64,000 nt of DNA from Hirsutella rhossiliensis (taxonomy: Eukaryota > Ascomycota > Sordariomycetes > Hypocreales > Ophiocordycipitaceae). Below are positions 57,525 through 64,000 of this stretch, piece after piece. The stretch is taken from assembly GCF_020360975.1 (NCBI RefSeq), contig NW_025408677.1, positions 2,046,001 to 2,110,000 of the forward strand, given 5' to 3'. A program made the position numbers and the translations under genes. How positions within the stretch are numbered: the first letter of the stretch is position 1; every line of letters starts with the position of its first letter. The notes beneath the pieces were generated by a model. It searched no databases. It was not told where the DNA came from and saw only the letters and a program-made list of their open reading frames with translations.

Positions 57525-59222
57525 TCACGTCTGCTCAAAGCGCCGGTATCTCTCTTCTCTCCACTTCGGGCCCCATTTCCTCACCACGGCCACACTGGGG
57601 CACGCTGCGAGCACAACAAGGGCCATGAATAGATAGGTGAAGCCGTAGCCCCAGGCGTCGATGATGTACTGCACAACGGCGGTTCCCACAGCGCTCAGTG
57701 TTGCCCGCGTCAGGTTAAATGACGACGAGACCCTCCCGGGATTCATGGGATAGAGATCGACCAGCAGCGTCGTGAGTATAGAAACGGGCCCGCTCAAGCC
57801 CATGCCTGCCAGGAACAGAATGACCAGTGGCGCGGCAAGGCTGGTCCCTGAGTCGACCACCCAGCCCCATACGGCCATGGTGGCCACGGCAAGCATCGTC
57901 CAGGGCCACATGAGGTCCAACCTCGCCCTCTCAATGGGAAAGTGCCTCAATTCTTCGCCTCTCTTCCGGTCCGGCGAGATGCCCATCGACCTGGCAACCC
58001 GTGCGTAGTTCCAGTTGAGCAGCTTTCCCACAGCGACAGAGCCAATGACGGACCCTACCGAGAATGGGATGTAGCAGAGCCCGACCTGGAGGTCGTTGAA
58101 GCGGTATCGCCGACGGATGACGTCTTGTAGCGGGACGAGCATAGCGTAGTTGGCCATGACGAAGAGGGACATGAAGAGCATGAGCAGCCCGACATCCTTT
58201 TCGAAAATGATGCGAACCGCGGCAAACAGATTCGGGACTGGAATTCTAAACTTTGATTTCTCAGCTTTGTTGGCGGCTTGTGATGCTTCCGCGCTCGACT
58301 CCGGGTCTTGGTCTTTACGCCGGCGTCTTGCACGGGATGTCAAGCAGGCATTGAACTTGGGTGGAGGGATCGACCCGTTGCCAACAATGTTGCGAGCCGT
58401 CTGTTTGAATCCACGTCGTGTCAGTTTCCCTGTCTCGCTCGAATCCCGGATTTGTTTCCATGACAGGACCTGGAGACGCACCTCGGGCACAAACGGCAGA
58501 TAGATGGCGAGAAAGACGCCGGCAGAGATGACAAGGAACCAAAACGTCGACCGCCAGCCCAGGAACTGGGTCAAGATGCCCCCCAAGACGGGAGCCAAGG
58601 CCGGCGCAAACTGCACGCTCGCCTGAACAGCAGTAATGTATCCGCCCCTCTCCGCACTCGTCGTCAGGTCCGCCACGACGGCACTCCCAATGGCAACGGT
58701 CGCGCTACTGCCAGTGCTCTGCAAAGCCCTGAGCACCATGAGCGCCGCGTAGCTGTTCTGCAGCGCCAGGCCGACATTGGCGCCGAGGTAGATGGCAAAC
58801 GTGAGCATGTAGACTGGCCGGCGTCCCACCTGGTCGCTGAGGTCGCCGAAGAAGAGCGGCGCCACGGCCTGCATGATCTGGTAGACGGTCACGCTTAGGT
58901 TGAGCTCACCAAGGGAGCGGCCGTAGTCGTTTGCGATGGGCGTGATGGCGGGTAGGTACATGAAGGAGGAGAAGGGGGAGAAGAGCGTGCCGAAGACGGT
59001 CATTGATATAACAAAAACTTTAATTCGGGGCGAGAAGATGGAATGCAGCGGTCGATCTGGTGCTTCTCTCTCTTGGCCGGTGTCGTCGGGGCCCGGGATC
59101 GTTGTGTCATTGTCCTCTTCTCCCCTCTCGTGTCTTTTCGTGATATCTGCGCCATGTTGATCGGTGGGCATCTGCCCTTTGCTTGAATCGTGTGTCATCT
59201 GGTTGAAGCAAGTTACGTTCAT
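57525..59222 (-). CDS. MFS transporter, DHA1 (drug:H+ antiporter) type
   Basis: Two exons (59,222-58,482 and 58,400-57,525) encode 538 aa. An 81-bp in-frame intron is removed so that F-V-P-E-T-A-R-N-I-V-G-N-G is restored, as in relatives. The N-terminal 75 residues are hydrophilic and charged; about 12 hydrophobic segments follow. G-D-L-S-D-Q-V-G-R-R-P is DHA1 motif A in the loop between segments 2 and 3. A-P-V-L-G-G is antiporter motif C in segment 5. A basic cytosolic loop lies in the middle. Such proteins export drugs, acids or metabolites through the plasma membrane. The substrate is unknown; proximity to KP4-like genes is suggestive but KP4 proteins use the secretory pathway. An alternative start is ATG 59,198. 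Confidence 0.85.
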   Translation of the reverse strand: MNVTCFNQMTHDSSKGQMPTDQHGADITKRHERGEEDNDTTIPGPDDTGQEREAPDRPLHSIFSPRIKVFVISMTVFGTLFSPFSSFMYLPAITPIANDYGRSLGELNLSVTVYQIMQAVAPLFFGDLSDQVGRRPVYMLTFAIYLGANVGLALQNSYAALMVLRALQSTGSSATVAIGSAVVADLTTSAERGGYITAVQASVQFAPALAPVLGGILTQFLGWRSTFWFLVISAGVFLAIYLPFVPEVRLQVLSWKQIRDSSETGKLTRRGFKQTARNIVGNGSIPPPKFNACLTSRARRRRKDQDPESSAEASQAANKAEKSKFRIPVPNLFAAVRIIFEKDVGLLMLFMSLFVMANYAMLVPLQDVIRRRYRFNDLQVGLCYIPFSVGSVIGSVAVGKLLNWNYARVARSMGISPDRKRGEELRHFPIERARLDLMWPWTMLAVATMAVWGWVVDSGTSLAAPLVILFLAGMGLSGPVSILTTLLVDLYPMNPGRVSSSFNLTRATLSAVGTAVVQYIIDAWGYGFTYLFMALVVLAACPSVAVVRKWGPKWREERYRRFEQT

Positions 59223-60056
59223 CTAATGCGTCGATTCAACGTTGTTCAACACTTGAAATCGAAGTCGGCGAGGCTGGAACTGATTGTAACAAGGCGAAAG
59301 CCTCGTGGTATGTTTGGTCTTGCCCTCGTGGTTTCGCTACCAAGACCTAGACAGAATATCAGTCCGGTATGAGCAGCCTAAGGTCCGATGTGCCATGTGC
59401 GAGACACCGTATTGTCTGCGCTCATTGTTCGCTTATTTTATGAAGGAAGCCTTGTCCGGAGTTAGCAAATTCTTTGATTGGCACGGCAGACTCTGTAAGT
59501 CCGAGTACGTCACGAAGCGCCCCCAGATGAGTCTTCTCTCGCTCTGGCGGCAGCCTGGTTTGCAGCAGGATCCCTCATCGGCCGTGTTAAGTGGAGGATG
59601 GGAAGCTGAGAGTGACTAGCTTGCCGACTCGGCACCGATGGGCGGCCTGGGTGCAGCATCGACCCGAGACTTGATCCAGAAGAAAATGAGCTTATTTAAT
59701 GATTCGACTAGCAAAGAACGAATCATATACTAAGTTACAAGACTCATGTATTTTTCCACAGATCATCCAAGCCTCGGCTCGACCGTAAACAGCGTTGAGG
59801 GCTACGAACGTTTCATCATGTTGATGGTTTTACGGGGAAACAGCGCAATAAGCAGTCCCTTCATCACCTAGGCCATAGCAAATTGAATACGGAAGGGGAC
59901 AGGGCTGTGGCGAAACATTTCGGGGAAAATAACACTTTGTGTGTAATATATGAGGCATTGGGATGAAATCGTCACAGCCCGTGCATGTACATTCAGCCAG
60001 CCCCTACTATGACGCCAACGAGGTAAACTCGGGCCACAAGCCTCCCGCAGGCAGGC
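59223..60056. other. Intergenic, no gene supported
   Basis: 5' flank of the MFS gene and 3' flank of the cysteine-rich gene; nothing recognised. Confidence 0.45.
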
Positions 60057-60777
60057 TTACCAGATGATTTTAACGTACTTGCCCCGTTCCTTCATTTGGA
60101 TGTTGTCTCCGGACAGTCTGCTGTAGTGGTAAAAGGAAATCCCGTCGTACAGGACTGGCAGAGCAACCTTGGGCAAATCGTCTCGGTTTTTGTGACAACA
60201 GTCTGCGGTCGTACACCCACCCGCATGGCAAAGTGACGGATCTTGCGTTTAATACATACCTGCTGTATCAGCATGTCGCCCTTGTGTGATTAAATCCCAG
60301 CATCCCGGGACTCGAATGGTGGCAGCACTCACGATCCTGGACGCAAAAGCCGGTGGAGCTCTTGCTTGACATGGTAGCCGTGTTGGGGCTTCCTGTGTTC
60401 CAGGACGGTGACTGTGGGGATGCATCTGTCGCTCTTGCAACGCGTCCGTTGCTCGTAGCACGACTTGGGCCGACTGTCTCGGCATCAGCAGGGGCCAATG
60501 GCTGTTGTTTCAAGGTGAGTCCATGTCCTGGCCGTTGGGGTCCGCGTGCGAGAGCGATGCACTTGGTGGGAAAGGATTGTCAGGCCACGACGATGCATTA
60601 TCGACTATCCTTTAGCCTTCGTAACGCTTCACATACGCAGTAGTCGCGGCGACGATGCACGATGTAGTTGCCTTCACATTGAGCTTGGTGGTGAGCACGG
60701 GCAATGGGAGCCTTGTCAGGGAGAATGAAGTAGCGCCCGGATGCCAAGACAACAGAGCGAAGACGGGAGACGAAACT
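60057..60777 (-). pseudogene. Cysteine-rich protein gene, 5' end damaged next to transposon
   Basis: Three minus-strand exons join in phase. The first runs from at most 60,777 down to 60,637, the second is 60,501-60,333, and the third is 60,241-60,057 with TAA at 60,057-60,059. Introns are 135 and 91 bp with GTATGT and GTGAGT donors. The first exon contains Y-F-I-L-P-D-K-A-P and then C-E-G-N-Y-I-V-H-R-R-R-D-Y-C, faintly LysM-like in spacing. The last two give C-V-Q-D, then C-H-A-G-G-C-T-T-A-D-C-C-H across the splice. Upstream the same frame meets TGA at 60,778-60,780, and 87 bp further lies a Fot1-like insertion, so no start remains. I do not recognise the family with confidence. Confidence 0.45.
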
Positions 60778-60866
60778 TCAGCTTGCGATGGAGGAAGCGG
60801 CGCTTATGCCTTTGTATTGAGCATTCTGCATACAGACCCGTCAGAGCTTCTGAAGGATGACTTTTA

Positions 60867-60967
60867 CCCGTTGATCTTGGTGTGGGGCCACAGCAGCCCA
60901 ACTAAGTGTCTTCGCCACTTAGTTGGCCCAAAAAATCCGGCACAGCCCAAAAAATCCGGCACAGCAG
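60867..60967. repeat. Left TIR with hairpin and tandem 19-bp repeat
   Basis: Starts CCCGTTGATCTTGG. It contains the palindrome AACTAAGTG-N7-CACTTAGTT and two tandem copies of CCCAAAAAATCCGGCACAG (60,927-60,945 and 60,946-60,964). It is identical by eye to the reverse complement of 63,557-63,657. Confidence 0.92.
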
Positions 60968-61238
60968 GGTCCTCAATTTGGGGTGCAAAATCAAGGGAAA
61001 TTCTACGCTTCGCTTCATGGTGCCGTCAATGCGACTTCAAATAGCTAAAATATACATGTGATCAATAGCTGCGGATCACCTAAAGACGCAAGTAACAACG
61101 AAAAGTGAAAAAATCACGTCTTTGGGCCTATTTAGGAGCTGCCGCCTTCCAGTCGAAGAGATAGGAAGACCGCGTTTGTGAGTCCAAATAGACGTATTAT
61201 GTAGTAATTTCGCCTGTTGTGCGTCTCTGAGAGCTATT

Positions 61239-63470
61239 TTATCCATACCTGTGTTCCTGGAGCGTCTGCTGTATCTTGTTGGACGATCGGGTGCGCGGTC
61301 GAGGGCATGGTGTATCGACTACCGCTTCAACCGCTGCTAACGGCGGCGATGAGGGTATATTCTCTTGCGTGTCGAGTAAATTGTCCTCGTCTTCATCGTC
61401 GGCGCCATCCTCACTATGTTTGTCAAGATCGAGGCCTGTGAAATAGACGGTATCGTCACTGCCGGGCAACGACGACATATCTGTAAGTGGGCGAGGTCGG
61501 GTCGCTGCGCGCGCCCTGACATCTCTGGCGGAGTTATTTCTCTTCGTGGTATCATAGAAAAGGATTCCTTGGATGGCTCTTTGAGCTCCCGCATGAGGGT
61601 ATCGCAACTTTGCTCCAGAGTGTAGAACTCAACGTCTCGTCCCGTAAACTCTAGCCAGGGCTTAAAGTTCAATGTCTTGACTCTGCCATTGACTAACTGC
61701 TTCTTCCCGACTTTATAGTCTTCTCGGATCTTCTGCATCTCTCCACGAACTCGTTTAAGATGCATCCTTATCTCCTGGCGCGTTTGAAGCCGGGTTTGCT
61801 TTGCCTGGAGCTCCTCATACTCCCGGGTGATGTCGGCCATGCTGGAGCTCGTGATAAACTCTCCGCGCGGCCTGACAATCTTGCCTCTCTTCATTCGATT
61901 CGCATACGCCTGGGTTCGGCTATTCTTATCGCTGACTATGCCCTGGGAATGTGACGCCATCGCGATAGACTCGGTGTTCACTTTCGCAAGAACCCGCAAG
62001 TTTTCTCGTGATGGCGAGCTCATGAGGGCCCATACCGTTGCCGGATATCATTGAGGGCATCCGCGGCGACTTGGAAACGCGTCTCCGAGGGTAGGAGCGA
62101 GGCGTATGCAGGATTGATCGGCTGCTGTTGTCGTAGCTGCTCGTGGAGGATCTTGGTGATCACCGGCGCTGGGTCGACAGGAAAGAGGCCTGTTTTTTCA
62201 AATGCCGCCATAATGTTATGCCGCGTGAAGCCAGCCTCATATACGTCCTGAAAAGCTGTGAGGAAGTTGACCCGCGAAAATGATATGTTGCCTTCTGCGA
62301 GCGACTTCGAAGCGCTTTCTGATGTGCTGACTTTAGTGGCTGGAATACCCCAACATCAAGCGGCTGCATGAGGTGGGTGGAATGTGGAGGAAAATAGCAA
62401 TGATGATATCAAACTTGATACAATACTCAGCAAAGTCAAGGGTGGTATGCCCTGTAAAGCCATCCACAACAAGCAATCGGTAGATCTTCTCGTCGTCAGG
62501 CCGTTGGTTTGGCGGCGCCTCCACGCGACTCATCCCCATGTTGGGGCGCCGAAGATGCTCGTCACAGCCGAACCACTCTTCCAGCGAATTTCCTGACTGT
62601 TTTGCTTGCGCTGACGATGCCCAAGACCAGCAGTTGAAATGCCTTGCCCACTCAAGGTGTATCTCTGCGTTGGAAAAGCCAGTTGGCGACTGGGCAAACC
62701 GTACGCCTGTCATGATGTCGATGCCGGCCCAGTTGGTGGTAGGGTAATGTTGGAAAACAAGCCAGGGTGGAAGAGAGTCCCCCACTGCGTTAACTGAGGC
62801 AATTACCGTGCAGGATTCTCGGTTTGCTGGGTCTAAAACTCGGGGCCGGGTGCTCTTGACTCTAGTGGTGCGCGTGATGAGAACTTGGATGCGTTCTCGC
62901 AGGCACCCAATGCGTATTCCGGCCTCGTCTTCATTCCAGATCTCTGAACTGCCAATACGGTAGCTGGTGATGATTTCTCGAAGCTTTGAGTAGAAAAATT
63001 CGACTTCTTCTACCCCGTGGGCTTCAAAGGACTTCCGGGCTCGTTCAACTGCTTTGAGATACGTCTTCGCGATCGCAGGATGACTTCCACGCCAATTGTC
63101 AAGCCAACTTGACGAGACCGGGCGGGCATTGGGATCTCGACGCATTCTTATTGCATTTGCAACAGCTTCAAGTTGCTCTCTCGTGGCGGGCATGCCGGTG
63201 CGTTCCATCCACTGTACATACGCAACCAGGGCGTCGTCTTCGTCCTCCGTCAGCGCCAATGGACGCCCTGGAGCACGGGAAAAGGGTTTCTTATGAAATT
63301 AATGGCTCTCTGTACGGATGAGCTCTTCACATTGTAACGGATGGCCGCATCTCGCACGGAAAGAGGCGTTCTTTTGGTGTTGTTGAGCGACGAACATCGG
63401 CTCTGGGGTCGCGACGAGACGCCAGAACGGCTTTGCTGCCTCCAGGGTAGCCATGTTATCTGTCATAATG
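61239..63470 (-). pseudogene. Frameshifted DDE_1-type transposase with HTH domains
   Basis: Minus-strand segments show, from the N-terminus, an HTH-like block (V-R-D-A-A-I-R-Y-N-V, about 63,340). A CENP-B/Tc5-like HTH contains R-P-V-S-S-S-W-L-D-N-W (about 63,120). The DDE core includes E-D-E-A-G-I-R-I-G and L-L-V-V-D-G-F-T-G-H. After a shift comes H-L-M-Q-P-L-D-V-G-V-F, then N-I-M-A-A-F-E-K-T-G-L-F-P, then a basic C-terminal region to 61,239. The frame changes near 63,430, 63,355, 63,280, 62,380, 62,285, 62,030 and 61,500. This block order is typical of Fot1/pogo transposases of about 550 aa or more. It cannot make an intact protein. Confidence 0.82.
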
Positions 63471-63556
63471 TATTCCGGCAAAAAGATACGTAAATAAAGT
63501 CAAGTTGCGCGAGAAAACGCGGTTGAGATGCATAGGGTTGACGTTTTGGAGGTGGG

Positions 63557-63657
63557 CTGCTGTGCCGGATTTTTTGGGCTGTGCCGGATTTTTTGGGCCA
63601 ACTAAGTGGCGAAGACACTTAGTTGGGCTGCTGTGGCCCCACACCAAGATCAACGGG
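63557..63657. repeat. Right TIR
   Basis: Reverse complement of the left TIR over all 101 bases. It is followed by TA of the target duplication. Confidence 0.92.
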
Positions 63658-64000
63658 TAATCCTGTGACGCGTTTTCCCACAGCGATAGGCACCTAGTTG
63701 TTCCATGTCCATATAGCCAAGAGGTCGAGGTGACGCTGCAGGGTCTCACCTGCTCGGTACAGGGACTCCAGGGAGTACACTGTAAAAGCCGTTGTTGTTG
63801 TCTCAGCTAGACTCTGCTCCAACACGAGATCGTGCATGTGGCAGAAACGGTGATTGGCTTAAGCCATAGCCCGGTCGTCACGAACGTTTTGACAGTCGAT
63901 GGTAAGGCGGCGTCGATTCCTTGGTTCATGATGCTACGAATATACGAAAAGTGCTCCTTTTTCGTCTCCCGAGCCTGTGATTGACGAGGGTAAGTACTTT
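63658..64000. other. Flank beyond the DNA transposon, unassigned
   Basis: A minus-strand stretch (about 63,890-63,690) has coding texture (H-D-L-V-L-E-Q-S-L-A-E and L-E-S-L-Y-R-A-G-E-T-L) but contains in-frame TAA and TAG codons. It may be the other side of the gene interrupted near 60.8 kb, or an unrelated relic. Nothing firm can be called. Confidence 0.25.

Larger units (their letters stand above)
60867..63657 (-). mobile_element. Fot1/pogo-type (Tc1-mariner superfamily) DNA transposon
   Basis: A 2,791-bp element with perfect 101-bp terminal inverted repeats (60,867-60,967 and 63,557-63,657), flanked by a TA target duplication (60,865-60,866 and 63,658-63,659). It encodes a DDE transposase relic on the minus strand. 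CA/TG content is normal, so it has not been RIP-mutated. Perfect long TIRs suggest recent movement, although the transposase is broken, so mobilisation in trans is plausible. Confidence 0.9.

Noticed and set aside
29851..59222. Secondary-metabolite gene cluster
   Set aside because: Two regulators and an MFS transporter are present, but no PKS, NRPS, terpene or RiPP-modifying enzyme was seen.
60295..60345. tRNA-like T-arm (TTCGAGTCCCGG) on the minus strand
   Set aside because: No cloverleaf or A-box could be placed. It falls inside an inferred intron of the cysteine-rich gene.

Overview
The window reads as a chromosome segment from a filamentous ascomycete. The evidence is short spliceosomal introns (about 50-135 bp) with GT(A/G)NGT donors and CTNAC branch sites, two Zn(II)2Cys6 regulators, Kex2-type secreted peptides, KP4-like proteins, and a CpA/TpG-depleted repeat block typical of repeat-induced point mutation (RIP). 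A Sordariomycete, perhaps Hypocreales, is likely, but this is an inference and no species can be named.

Bases 1 to about 29,290 are one block of nested LTR retrotransposons. CA and TG dinucleotides are almost absent, so every frame is full of TAA/TAG codons. LTR pairs and 5-bp target duplications resolve the nesting. An old family-II element (1-391 and 27,815-28,620) was split by Ty3/Gypsy element I (392-27,809, duplication GTTAA). Element I was split by a younger family-II copy (7,575-27,126, duplication GAATC). That copy was split in its integrase by element III (11,569-24,137, duplication ACTAC). Two extra coding relics lie in this block: an antisense frame in family II, and extra plus-strand reading frames between pol and the 3' LTR of element III.

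From about 29,290 the composition changes abruptly to gene-bearing DNA. In order it holds: a regulator with two tandem zinc clusters (29,851-32,867, +); a small secreted protein (34,339-34,635, +); a secreted-looking amidohydrolase with a VPTG repeat (35,579-36,697, +); a nit-4/nirA-like regulator (37,026-39,657, -); a dead phosphotransferase-like gene (40,360-41,133, -); a GT25 glycosyltransferase (41,761-42,964, -); a secreted CE1-type esterase (44,862-45,829, -); a very small two-exon secreted cysteine-rich peptide with a Kex2 site (47,325-47,594, -); and an uncharacterised gene that may be damaged (50,732-52,063, +).

From 53.4 to 57.2 kb there are three paralogous KP4-type killer-toxin-like genes, followed by a DHA1-type MFS transporter (57,525-59,222, -). 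A partly wrecked cysteine-rich gene (60,057-60,777, -) lies beside a complete-ended Fot1/pogo-type DNA transposon (60,867-63,657) that has perfect 101-bp terminal inverted repeats but a transposase broken by many frameshifts.

The overall picture is an accessory, secretome-rich island between a RIP-silenced retrotransposon block and a DNA transposon. It holds secreted hydrolases, several small cysteine-rich proteins, a transporter and two regulators. No PKS, NRPS or terpene core gene is present, so it is not a classical secondary-metabolite cluster.
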